In this document: positions 5,868-12,722 of the stretch, in pieces | Layout: the number at the start of each line of letters is the position of its first letter | Numbering within the stretch: the first letter of the stretch is position 1 | Notes under the pieces: generated by a model | The model's database searches: none | What the model was told of the DNA's origin: nothing | What the model saw: only the letters and a program-made list of their open reading frames with translations | Made by a program: the position numbers and the translations under genes | From: CAYLSV01 sp964386435 | Lineage (GTDB): Bacteria; Planctomycetota; Phycisphaerae; Tepidisphaerales; Tepidisphaeraceae | NCBI GenBank assembly: GCA_964386435.1 | Contig: CAYLSV010000079.1 | Location: forward strand, 1 to 16,225 | Length of the DNA: 16,225 bases | Direction: 5' to 3'

Positions 5868-8741
5868 TCACTCCGCCACCGTGGGCACCAGGACGCCGCT
5901 GACGCGCAGGTCGTCGAGGCGGTCGATCGGGCCGGCCCAGGTGGTGCCGGTGCCGGAGAGCGGGCGGTGCTGGGCGAAGTTGAACCGCACCATGACCGGC
6001 CGCTCCGGCCGGCCGACGTTGTCGAACCGGCCGACCTCCAACAGGGCCGACCAGTCAATGGCCAGCTCGCCCCGCCAGACGTCGGTCGGGTCAGCGTCCT
6101 GCAGCGTCGCCCGGTAGCGGGCCGCACCCTCGAAGGCGCTCCATGTCGCCTCATCCGGCGGGCGGCGGGCGCCGACCACCGCGCCGTTGGGTTTGACCGT
6201 CAAGTGCAGCGCCGGCCCGGCGGTGCCGTCGGCGTAGACGGCTTGCGCGATGAGTTCCGCCGCGTCCTCGCCCCACGGCCGCCCGAAGTCGCGGCGGACG
6301 AAGTTGCCCGACGTGCCCACCCCGTCCTGCCGCCGGCCCAGGTCGCCGCTGATGCCTTCGAGGCGGAACGCGAGGTAGAGCGCGTCCTCCGTCCACCCGG
6401 CGTAAAGGTCGGTGTCGGCCGAGTCGCGCTGCAAGCGGTGCTGCTGCACGTCCGGGCGGTCGAACATTTCGACCAAGCCGCCGCGGTGGATGCGGTCGGT
6501 GACGGTCCAGTCTGAGAGGTCGCCGTCGAGGCGGTAGCCGCCGGGCAAGCGGTTGATCGGCACGGCGGGCAGGGCGAACCGCAGCGGCGTTTGCTTGAGC
6601 GTCTCGCCCTGCACGAACGTCACCCGCGCCGTCAGATCCTCGGCCGCCGCGCCGGTGGGCAGTGTGAGATTCGGGTCGATGCGGGCCGACATCTCAAACC
6701 GCCGAATCTGGTAGACCGCCAGCGCCGGCACCTGCCGCGGCTGGGGCGGCACCGTCCATCCCGGCGGCGCGGCCGACCACGTCAGCGAGTTCCGGTCGGG
6801 CGTCGTGTCGCTCGCGTTGTAGACGTCGACGCCCAGCGACAAGCCGATTTCCTGCGAACTTCGCCAGAACCAGTCGGCTTGCCGGACCATCAGGAACGGC
6901 TCCTCGCGCGGCTCCATCCACTGGAGCTGGGCCCGGTCGAGCCGGGTGCGGTCGGCGTCGTCCACCGGCTGGCCGGGCTCGCGGAGCAGAATCGTCTGGG
7001 CAACGAGGTCCAGCGCTTCGTCCCAATCCCGCGGCTCGGCGGTGCCGGTCATCAGGATGTACGCCGGGTCCGGCTCCTGCAACGGCCGCATCTGCACCGG
7101 GCGGCTCAGCAGCTTGGCCAAAATCGTCGCGTTGATCGTCTCGCCGCGCTGCCGGGCGAGTTGCAAGTACTCGTAATCCTGCTGCGCCCGCCGCAGCCAC
7201 TTCGCCTGCACGGTGGGCACGACGCCTTCGCGGTCGAACCAACTTCCCGGGTAAAACCACACGAGCCGGCTCGGGTCGGCGGCCTGGTCGGCGGCGCTGG
7301 TGGCGGGCAGGGCGTCGCCCCAGTCGACGAGCGTGGCGTCGCGGACGAAGCTCAGCCACGCCCAGGTCCGCACGTCCGCCGACCCGCCGCCGGCACCGAC
7401 GTAGGGGATCAACCCCGGCACCGCGGTCCGCAGCCACCGCCGCGGCGGCGCGGCCTCCAGCGGCCAGTCCCGCGTCGGCACGTCGCTGACCAACCCCTCG
7501 GCGGCGACGTACAACCGCCCGGCATCGCCCGGCGGCACGCCGTCGTCGCCGAGCAGGAACTCATCGACTTCCAGCGGCGCTTGCACGAGCACGCGCGGGT
7601 GGTTCCGCAGCAGCGCCGCCACCTGCTCGGCGGCGGCCTGGCGGCGGGCGGGGTTGTCGGCCTCGATGTCCAGCGGCAGCGGCGCCTGGTCGAGCCAGTC
7701 GTTCTGGTCGAAATACGTGGCCGCCGCCCGCCAGTACGCGAGGCGGTCTTCTTCGGGATAATTGGCCAGAAACTCCACGTCCGGCAGCGGCCAGTAACCC
7801 AGCGGCACGCCATCGGCGAAGCCAGTGCCGTCGAGCCACGGGCCGATGACGCCGTCGAGCTCCTGCCAGTCGAGGTCAACCGCCCGCCCCGGCCGCCACT
7901 TCGCCGTCGGCTCCAGCGCCGGCACGTACAGCGCCAACCGGTTGGCGTGGGCCGTCGACACCAGCGCGTCGAGCACGGCCACGGCGTCGGCGTATCGCTT
8001 GTCATTTCGGTCCAGCAGCCGCGGCGTGACCGTCTCGAACGCCTCGGGCCACAACCGACGCAGATCCCGCCAATCGGCCCGGCCGGCGAGTGCCAGTTGC
8101 CGCTCGTCGGGCAAGCTGAACGCCATCACGTCGAGCACCACGTTCACCCGGCCCAGCGGTCGGTTGGCGGCGTCGAGCAGCTCGACGCTGCCGCGGTAGC
8201 TGCCCGACGGTTGGTCCGGGCCGACGGCGATGTCGAGCCAAATCCAGTTGGAATCGGCGGAAAGTTCGCCCACCGCCGCGGCGTCGGTCGCCTCGACATT
8301 CTCCCACGCCAACAGCGCCCGCGGCAGGGTGTCGGGCGAGTCGGCGGATAGCTGCCCGGTGTGCCGGACGAAGCCAGGCCGCCGCAGATCGACCGGGACG
8401 TCGACGATGCTCGCCGCCTCGAACGCGGAGCCCGGCAGCGTGTCGCCGTCGGCGGTGGCGAAGGCGTTGACGCGCAGCTGCGCCCCCGGCGGCAACGCGT
8501 CGGCCCACAGCGTCAGGGCGATCGTCTCGTTCCGCGCCGCCGCCCGCCGCGCCGCCGGNNNNNNNNNNNNNNNNNNNNNNCATGCCTTGGTTTCGGCGGC
8601 ATCGGCCGGTTGCTCCAAATCGCGGACGACCAACGCCCCACCGCCGAGGTCCGGCGGGTCGGCCGGGTTGGTCGGCCCGTTGCAGCCAACGAGCAGCAGG
8701 AGCGCGGCCACGATCACAATGTCAACACAACGGCCCATCAT
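5868..8741 (-). CDS. Large lipoprotein with GH123/DUF4091-like region and C-terminal CBM9-like domain
   Basis: About 957 residues including an assembly gap of 22 N near residues 54-61. The start MMGRCVDIVIVAALLLLVGC has a hydrophobic signal and a lipobox LVGC with the modified Cys at 20, so the mature protein is a membrane-anchored lipoprotein. The middle resembles GH123 (Pfam formerly DUF4091): WFYPGSWFDREG near residue 495, then VQAKWLRRAQQDYEYLQLAR, the usual closing helix. The acidic Asp-Glu-Pro expected in the catalytic barrel appears as DIEADNP, so catalysis is doubtful. The last ~220 residues (RLDGDLSDW, then DTDLYAGWTEDALYLAFRLE, ending TWAGPIDRLDDLRVSGVLV) look like a CBM9-like sugar-binding sandwich. 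Start 8741 or the adjacent ATG at 8738; the open frame continues upstream over manA without meaning. It follows manA by 10 nt on the same strand, so they are probably co-transcribed. A role in binding or trimming glycans at the cell surface is inferred. Confidence 0.8.
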   Translation of the reverse strand: MMGRCVDIVIVAALLLLVGCNGPTNPADPPDLGGGALVVRDLEQPADAAETKAXXXXXXXXPAARRAAARNETIALTLWADALPPGAQLRVNAFATADGDTLPGSAFEAASIVDVPVDLRRPGFVRHTGQLSADSPDTLPRALLAWENVEATDAAAVGELSADSNWIWLDIAVGPDQPSGSYRGSVELLDAANRPLGRVNVVLDVMAFSLPDERQLALAGRADWRDLRRLWPEAFETVTPRLLDRNDKRYADAVAVLDALVSTAHANRLALYVPALEPTAKWRPGRAVDLDWQELDGVIGPWLDGTGFADGVPLGYWPLPDVEFLANYPEEDRLAYWRAAATYFDQNDWLDQAPLPLDIEADNPARRQAAAEQVAALLRNHPRVLVQAPLEVDEFLLGDDGVPPGDAGRLYVAAEGLVSDVPTRDWPLEAAPPRRWLRTAVPGLIPYVGAGGGSADVRTWAWLSFVRDATLVDWGDALPATSAADQAADPSRLVWFYPGSWFDREGVVPTVQAKWLRRAQQDYEYLQLARQRGETINATILAKLLSRPVQMRPLQEPDPAYILMTGTAEPRDWDEALDLVAQTILLREPGQPVDDADRTRLDRAQLQWMEPREEPFLMVRQADWFWRSSQEIGLSLGVDVYNASDTTPDRNSLTWSAAPPGWTVPPQPRQVPALAVYQIRRFEMSARIDPNLTLPTGAAAEDLTARVTFVQGETLKQTPLRFALPAVPINRLPGGYRLDGDLSDWTVTDRIHRGGLVEMFDRPDVQQHRLQRDSADTDLYAGWTEDALYLAFRLEGISGDLGRRQDGVGTSGNFVRRDFGRPWGEDAAELIAQAVYADGTAGPALHLTVKPNGAVVGARRPPDEATWSAFEGAARYRATLQDADPTDVWRGELAIDWSALLEVGRFDNVGRPERPVMVRFNFAQHRPLSGTGTTWAGPIDRLDDLRVSGVLVPTVAE
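8559..8580. other. Assembly gap (22 N) inside the lipoprotein gene
   Basis: The gap interrupts the lipoprotein reading frame just after its lipobox region. The same frame reads sensibly on both sides (AADAAETKA before, AARNETIALTLWADALPPG after). The left flank on the + strand is a low-complexity run of GCC/CGC triplets (8536-8558), which is probably what broke the assembly. Confidence 0.99.
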
Positions 8742-8751
8742 TCGCCGAACA

Positions 8752-9705
8752 TTATGGCAGCCGCGTCTCCAGGAACGTGCATTGCCCGGTGACGCGCGCC
8801 GCCGGGCGGTCGTGGGGCAAGATGACTGTGTCGCCGCGGCGGAAGTCCTCGCCGTTGAGCGCGGCCTCGCCGTCAATGCAGACCAGCACCGCGAAGCCTT
8901 CGGCGAGGTCGAGCGAATCGCCACATTCCCGCCGGAACACCGTGAACTGCGGCGCCTCGACGATCGCCACGCCGTCGCCGGGCGTCGTGACCGGCTCGGG
9001 CGGGTTCGGGTCGTCGAAGTTGATGCATTGCAGCGCCTGCTCGACGTGGAGCTGCCGCTTCTGACCGGTGGCGGGGTCGACCCGCTCGAAGTCGTAGACG
9101 CGGTAGGTCGTGTCGCTGGGCGTCTGGATCTCGGCGACGAGCATGCCGGCCCCGAGGGCGTGGACGGTGCCGCTGGGCAGGTATTGCGTCACGCCCGCCT
9201 CGGCCGGCACGCGGCGGAGCAACGTCTCCAGCCGCCCCTCCCGCACCGCGGCCTCGAACTCCTCCCGCAGCACGCCGTTGTTGAGCCCGGCGAGCAGCCG
9301 GGCCCCCGGCTCGTGTTGCAGCGTCGTCCAGCACTCGTTCTTGAGGTGTGCCCCGGCATGCTCGGCGGCATACGCCTCGTCCGGATGGACCTGCACCGAC
9401 AGATCGTCCTTGGCATCCAAAAACTTCACCAAGAGCGGGAACTGCGGCCCATGCGGCGTCCCCACCGCCGCGTGCGGCCCGAGCAAAGCCGCCTGGTCCG
9501 CCGCCATCAACTCGTGCAGCGTCCGCCCGACGTTGGTCTCGGCGCTCACCCACTCGCCCGGCTCGATGACGCCCGGCGGGAAGTCGTACGCCTCCCAGCT
9601 CTCGCCGATCGTCCCCGGCGGCAGTTGCTTGTTCAGCACCTCCGCCAGCCGCCGGCCGCCCCACATCTTCTCGACAAATCTCGGCTTGGGACGCAGCAGG
9701 TTCAT
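8752..9705 (-). CDS. manA: Mannose-6-phosphate isomerase, type I, class II-like
   Basis: 317-aa zinc cupin enzyme interconverting mannose 6-phosphate and fructose 6-phosphate in the cytoplasm. The metal ligands are visible: Gln105 and His107 in DLSVQVHPDE, Glu124 in HLKNECW, and His182 in LPSGTVHALG. The active-site Arg motif TTYRVYDF is at 199-206. The opening LLRPKPRFVEKMWGGRRLAE is typical of the short bacterial form (about 315 aa, Bacillus ManA-like) rather than the ~390-aa E. coli form. The start is the ATG at 9705, with an AAGGA ribosome site about ten bases upstream, one of the few clear ones in the window. The lipoprotein gene begins 10 nt after its stop, and phoH diverges from it. 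It may feed mannose into glycolysis or supply mannose-6-phosphate for surface glycans. Confidence 0.95.
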   Translation of the reverse strand: MNLLRPKPRFVEKMWGGRRLAEVLNKQLPPGTIGESWEAYDFPPGVIEPGEWVSAETNVGRTLHELMAADQAALLGPHAAVGTPHGPQFPLLVKFLDAKDDLSVQVHPDEAYAAEHAGAHLKNECWTTLQHEPGARLLAGLNNGVLREEFEAAVREGRLETLLRRVPAEAGVTQYLPSGTVHALGAGMLVAEIQTPSDTTYRVYDFERVDPATGQKRQLHVEQALQCINFDDPNPPEPVTTPGDGVAIVEAPQFTVFRRECGDSLDLAEGFAVLVCIDGEAALNGEDFRRGDTVILPHDRPAARVTGQCTFLETRLP

Positions 9706-9837
9706 GGGTTGTTGGTCCTTTGTTCTTGGTCCTTTGTGTCTGCCGCTGTGAGTGAACGGGCGGTCTGGCCGATGCTAGGGGCGGGCCGAGGAGTATCCGG
9801 CCACGGACGAAGGACCCACAACAAAGAACGAATTCCC
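9706..9837. promoter_or_regulatory. Divergent manA/phoH leader region with shared purine-rich motif
   Basis: This 132-bp gap carries the start regions of two divergent genes. On the minus strand, manA is preceded by two tandem copies of AAAGGACCAA(G/C) at about 9710-9737, then ACAACCC and the ATG. On the plus strand, phoH is preceded by AAGGACCCACAACAAAGAAC (9810-9829), nearly the same motif in its own sense. The AAGGA core can serve as a ribosome site for manA, but lies too far (over 20 nt) from the phoH ATG. Clear -35/-10 pairs are not seen. Confidence 0.5.
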
Positions 9838-11226
9838 ATGCGCAAAACCTTCGTTCTCGACACCAACGTCCTGTTGCACAACCCGGATGCACTGTTCGTC
9901 TTCGATGACAACGCCGTGGTCATCCCGTTCGTGGTGCTCGAGGAGCTGGACACGTTCAAGAGCAACAACGACGACCTCGGCCGCAACGCCCGGCAGGCGA
10001 TCCGGCACCTCGACGGCCTCCGCCAGCTCGGCAGCCTGAGCGACGGCGTGGCCGTCGAGCGGACCGGCGGGACGGTGCAGATTATGCTCAACAACGTCGG
10101 CAGCGATCTGCCGCAGCTCACGAAGGACACGCCCGACAACCGCATCATCGCCGTCGCCCACAACCTCCAGAAAGAGGCCAAGATGTGGGGCGGCAAGGAC
10201 GGCCACGGCGGGCGGGTGGTGCTGGTCAGCAAGGACATCAACTGCCGCGTCAAGGCCGACGCGATCGGCTTGACGGCGCAGGACTTCGAGAACCAGAAGA
10301 TCAACTTCGACGAGATGTACAGCGGCTGGCGCGAACTGGCCGTGGGCCGCGACGTCATCGACGCGCTCTACCGCCACGACGGCGAGCCGGGCGTGGCGGT
10401 GGCGGACCTTGACGTCGACGATTTGAACGCCAACGAGTTCGTGCTGCTCAAGAACGAACTCGACGAGCACCACACCGCCATCGGCCGCATCGAAGCCGAG
10501 GCGGGCCGGCTGGTGCCGATCAAGCCCAAGCGCGGCCCGGTCCACGGCATCGCCGCCCGCAACCTGCAGCAGACGATGGCGCTGGAGCTGCTCATGGACG
10601 ACCGCGTGAAGTTCGTCACCCTCGTCGGCTCCGCCGGCACGGGCAAGACGCTGCTGGCGCTCGCCGCGGGCATGGCCAAGACCGTTGACGCCGGCGAGTA
10701 CCAGCGGCTCTTGGTCGCCCGCCCGATCATGCCCATGGGCCGCGACATCGGCTACCTGCCCGGCGACAAGGACGAGAAGCTCGCCCAATGGATGCAGCCG
10801 ATCTTCGACAACCTCGCCCTGCTCCTGAACACCAAGCTCAACCACGGCGACAACAAGCCCGCCGCCCGCGACCAGGTCGAGAGCGTCGAGAAGCAGACCG
10901 CCGCCCTGCTCGCCGCCGGCACGATCGTGATGGAGCCCTTGACCTACATCCGCGGCCGCAGCATCCCCCAGCAGTTCATGATCGTCGACGAGGCCCAGAA
11001 CCTGACGCCCCACGAGGTCAAAACCATCGCCAGCCGCGTCGGCGAGGGCACCAAGCTGATCCTCACCGGCGACGCCACCCAGATCGACAACCCCTACCTC
11101 GACAGCAGCAGCAACGGCCTGAGCTACGCCGTCGAGCGCCTGAAGAACAACGCCCTGGTGGGCCACATCACCCTCGCCAAAGCCGAACGCAGCGAGCTGG
11201 CGAGCCTGGTGGTGGAGAGCCTGTAG
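9838..11226 (+). CDS. phoH: PhoH family protein with N-terminal PIN domain (PhoH2 type)
   Basis: 462-aa cytoplasmic protein joining a PIN ribonuclease-like domain to a PhoH ATPase; such PhoH2 proteins are described as RNA helicase/ribonucleases. PIN domain: residues 3-150, with acidic metal ligands D8 (VLDTNVLL), E35/E36 (VLEELD), D97/D100 (KDTPDNRIIAVA) and D133 (VSKDINCR). ATPase: Walker A GSAGTGKT at 264-271, RPIMPMGRDIGYLPGDKDEK at 295-314, Walker B MIVDEAQN at 381-388, and GDATQID at 411-417, followed by the arginine-bearing end RSELASLVVES. The length fits the family (about 440-470 aa). The start MRKTFVLDTNVLL at 9838 is the conserved one; the frame is open far upstream only as antisense of manA. 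Its stop is 5 nt before a palindromic unit, which may act as its transcript end. No antitoxin-like small gene precedes it, unlike mycobacterial phoAT-phoH2. Confidence 0.95.
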   Translation: MRKTFVLDTNVLLHNPDALFVFDDNAVVIPFVVLEELDTFKSNNDDLGRNARQAIRHLDGLRQLGSLSDGVAVERTGGTVQIMLNNVGSDLPQLTKDTPDNRIIAVAHNLQKEAKMWGGKDGHGGRVVLVSKDINCRVKADAIGLTAQDFENQKINFDEMYSGWRELAVGRDVIDALYRHDGEPGVAVADLDVDDLNANEFVLLKNELDEHHTAIGRIEAEAGRLVPIKPKRGPVHGIAARNLQQTMALELLMDDRVKFVTLVGSAGTGKTLLALAAGMAKTVDAGEYQRLLVARPIMPMGRDIGYLPGDKDEKLAQWMQPIFDNLALLLNTKLNHGDNKPAARDQVESVEKQTAALLAAGTIVMEPLTYIRGRSIPQQFMIVDEAQNLTPHEVKTIASRVGEGTKLILTGDATQIDNPYLDSSSNGLSYAVERLKNNALVGHITLAKAERSELASLVVESL

Positions 11227-11231
11227 AACCC

Positions 11232-11268
11232 GGACCTGCGGCACGTGGTGCCGCGGCTATCGCAGCGG
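11232..11268 (+). repeat. REP-like palindromic unit A (outer, left)
   Basis: First of four copies of a 37-nt unit. In sense order it reads GGAC, then a 9-bp stem CTGCGGCAC / GTGCCGCGG around a GTG loop (one T-G wobble), then CTATCGCAGCGG. The right half of that stem can instead pair with the tail across a CTA loop, but here that second hairpin carries one C-A mismatch and one G-T wobble. It starts 5 nt after the phoH stop. Confidence 0.85.
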
Positions 11269-11303
11269 AAATCTCTGGTTCACGGCAAGCATACCAGAAC
11301 GCG

Positions 11304-11340
11304 TCGCTGCGGTAGCCGCAGCACCACGTGCTGCAGGTCG
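11304..11340 (-). repeat. REP-like palindromic unit B (inner, left)
   Basis: Same unit on the opposite strand. Sense: CGAC, stem CTGCAGCAC / GTGCTGCGG around GTG, then CTACCGCAGCGA. Relative to unit A one stem pair has changed on both sides (G-C to A-T). The second possible hairpin, GCTGCGG / CCGCAGC around CTA, is perfect here (7 bp). It is separated from unit A by 35 nt and ends one base before the transposase stop codon. Confidence 0.85.
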
Positions 11341-11341
11341 T

Positions 11342-11833
11342 TTAACGAAGTGGCTCGCGCAGCCCCTTCGCCTCGCTCCAGCACCAGCTTGGATGCGACG
11401 GGTGGTAGACATCAATCAAATGATCGAAGTGGGTGCGACTCTTGACCTGCACGAGGTGACCGTGCTTGGTAAACCAGCATCGCTTTCCGAAGTCGCGGTT
11501 CAGACACAACGAGATCGTCTTACGAATCGAGGCATACACCTGCCGAAGTGAGCGATCGTCCTTCCAAGACAGCAGCACGTGGAAGTGCGCATCGTCGGTC
11601 GCCACCGAGTGCACGCGGTCATTGATGAGGCCGGCCTCATTGCGAAGCACGCCGACCACACGCCGCTGTTGCTCCGCCGTCAAGTTGACGACCTCGACCG
11701 ACTTGTGCCGTCGGTAGGCAAGATTCATCTTTGGGTTTTGCGATTGCAACCCGCGATCGTGGTGCACGTACCCCTGCGGCCGGTCCGGCATCCATGAGCC
11801 GTACGTGTGCTGCGTGTAGTGCATCACGGGCAT
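11342..11833 (-). CDS. REP-associated-type Y1 (HUH) transposase
   Basis: 163-aa single-domain protein like the IS200/RAYT Y1 transposases, which cut single-stranded DNA at hairpins through a tyrosine. The N-terminal YTQHTYGSWMPDRPQGYVHH matches the HTYGTWLPGD-RG pattern common in this group. The HUH motif is HFH at residues 83-85 in ATDDAHFHVLLSW. Late in the protein KRCWFTKHGHL, then HLIDVYHPSHP, matches the usual W-t-x-HGS...YV segment, making Tyr143 the likely nucleophile. The Gln often found four residues after it is His here, so activity is uncertain. The end SWCWSEAKGL also fits. Length is typical (about 150-170 aa). Two 60-nt rows counted by eye inside the gene are 52-53% GC, against 78% in one row of phoH, suggesting recent arrival. 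Start 11833, or Met4 at 11824. Palindromic unit pairs lie directly on both sides. Confidence 0.82.
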   Translation of the reverse strand: MPVMHYTQHTYGSWMPDRPQGYVHHDRGLQSQNPKMNLAYRRHKSVEVVNLTAEQQRRVVGVLRNEAGLINDRVHSVATDDAHFHVLLSWKDDRSLRQVYASIRKTISLCLNRDFGKRCWFTKHGHLVQVKSRTHFDHLIDVYHPSHPSWCWSEAKGLREPLR

Positions 11834-11841
11834 GGCGGGAG

Positions 11842-11868
11842 ATTATCTGGAGTCATTGAGTCGCACAA
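11842..11868 (-). promoter_or_regulatory. Candidate promoter of the transposase gene
   Basis: On the minus strand TTGTGC (11863-11868) and GATAAT (11842-11847) lie 15 bp apart, close to the sigma-70 pattern, though the spacer is two bases short. The -10 box is only 8 nt before the ATG at 11833, so a transcript from it would be nearly leaderless, or the true start is the ATG at 11824. The box lies directly between the gene and palindromic unit C. Confidence 0.35.
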
Positions 11869-11872
11869 CTTC

Positions 11873-11909
11873 CGACCTGCGGCACGTGGTGCTGCGGCTA
11901 TCGCAGCGA
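11873..11909 (+). repeat. REP-like palindromic unit C (inner, right)
   Basis: Third copy. Sense: CGAC, stem CTGCGGCAC / GTGCTGCGG around GTG, then CTATCGCAGCGA. The variable stem pair is G-T here, intermediate between unit A (G-C) and unit B (A-T). It differs from unit B at two of 37 positions and begins 39 nt upstream of the transposase start. Confidence 0.85.
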
Positions 11910-11944
11910 CCGTCTTCGGGATGTGGGATGCATGTCAACGCGCG

Positions 11945-11981
11945 TCGCTGCGGTAGCCGCGGCACCACGTGCCGCAGGTCC
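11945..11981 (-). repeat. REP-like palindromic unit D (outer, right)
   Basis: Fourth copy, inverted relative to unit C with the same 35-nt spacer as between A and B. Sense: GGAC, stem CTGCGGCAC / GTGCCGCGG around GTG, then CTACCGCAGCGA. It differs from unit A at only two of 37 positions, so A and D look like terminal inverted repeats of the island. It ends 18 nt before the glycosyltransferase start. Confidence 0.85.
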
Positions 11982-11999
11982 GGCCGCTATCCTGCTTCC

Positions 12000-12695
12000 G
12001 TGCTGCCGGTCGTGATGGTCATCCCCGCGTTCAACGAGGCCCAAAGTGTCGGCAAGGTGGTTGCCGCGTTGCCGGGGGAGTTGGTGCGGGAGGTCGTCGT
12101 GGCCGACAACAACTCGACGGACGCGACGGCCGAGGTCGCGCGGGCGGCTGGGGCGACGGTGGTGCCGGCGGCGCGGCAGGGGTACGGGTCGGCGTGTCTG
12201 GCGGGGCTGGCGTACGTGGCGACGTTGGAGCCGCCGCCGGAGGTGGTGGCCTTCGTGGATGCCGACTATTCCGATCGGCCCGAGCAGTTGCCGTTGCTGG
12301 TGCGGCCGATCCTCGACGGCGAGGCGGACTTCGTGCTCGGCTCGCGCATGCTCAAGAAGCAGCCCAAGGGGGCACTCCTGCCGCAGGCAATTTTCGGCAA
12401 CAAGCTGGCGTGCTTCCTGATGCGCCACCTCCACGGCGGCCGGTACACCGACCTCGGGCCGTTCCGGGCGATCCGGTACGACGCGCTCAAGAAGCTCGGC
12501 ATGACCGACCCCGACTTCGGCTGGACCGTCGAGATGCAGATCAAGGCCGCCCGGCACAAGCTGCGGACGATCGAGGTGCCCGTCGATTACCGGCCCCGTA
12601 TCGGCCAGAGCAAGATCACCGGCACCCTCAGCGGCACCTTCCGAGCCGGGTACAAAATCCTCTACACGATCGGCAAGTACACGCTCAAGCGGTGA
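12000..12695 (+). CDS. Family 2 glycosyltransferase (GT-A fold)
   Basis: 231-aa soluble glycosyltransferase using a nucleotide sugar. The start of the GT-A fold is MVIPAFNEAQSVGKVV (residues 6-21), then ADNNSTDATAEVARAAGATV (35-54), RQGYGSACLAGL, and the metal-binding DAD at 87-89 in AFVDADYSD. GSRM (115-118) and TDLGPFRAIRYDALKKLGM (150-168), then GWTVEMQIKA (174-183), match the DPM1/dolichol-phosphate-sugar-synthase-like branch; VDYRPRIGQSKITGTLSGT is also typical of that branch. There are no membrane segments. The start is GTG at 12000 or ATG at 12015; the frame open to 11832 only reads through the palindromes. A tRNA-binding protein gene follows after 27 nt. It may add a sugar to a lipid carrier or glycan; donor and acceptor are unknown. 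Confidence 0.88.
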   Translation: MLPVVMVIPAFNEAQSVGKVVAALPGELVREVVVADNNSTDATAEVARAAGATVVPAARQGYGSACLAGLAYVATLEPPPEVVAFVDADYSDRPEQLPLLVRPILDGEADFVLGSRMLKKQPKGALLPQAIFGNKLACFLMRHLHGGRYTDLGPFRAIRYDALKKLGMTDPDFGWTVEMQIKAARHKLRTIEVPVDYRPRIGQSKITGTLSGTFRAGYKILYTIGKYTLKR

Positions 12696-12722
12696 CGCCG
12701 GCGCTGCGCGTACAGTGCCGCG

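Larger units (their letters stand above)
11232..11981. mobile_element. Transposase island bounded by paired palindromes (REPtron-like)
   Basis: A 750-bp block holding two 109-nt palindrome pairs (11232-11340 and 11873-11981) and the Y1 transposase gene between them. Both pairs have the geometry 37-35-37. It fits tightly between phoH (stop 11226) and the glycosyltransferase (start 12000) with almost no other sequence, as if it had entered one short intergenic gap. A REP transposase flanked by its own REP pairs is known from gammaproteobacteria; applying that model here is inference. No target duplication is seen, as expected for this class. Confidence 0.75.

Noticed and set aside
6591..8351. 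586-codon open frame on the + strand opposite the lipoprotein gene
   Set aside because: The translation is Arg/His/Pro-rich low-complexity sequence with no motif; the minus-strand frame has a signal, lipobox and family motifs.
9775..11244. 489-codon open frame opposite phoH
   Set aside because: Val/Asp/His-rich antisense translation; phoH on the other strand has all PIN and ATPase motifs.
11232..11981. CRISPR array
   Set aside because: The repeats alternate in orientation, occur only as two pairs, are palindromic through their whole length, and have a transposase between them.
11832..11999. Extended N-terminus of the glycosyltransferase
   Set aside because: These codons read through palindromic units C and D; the GT-A fold begins at the residues after 12000.
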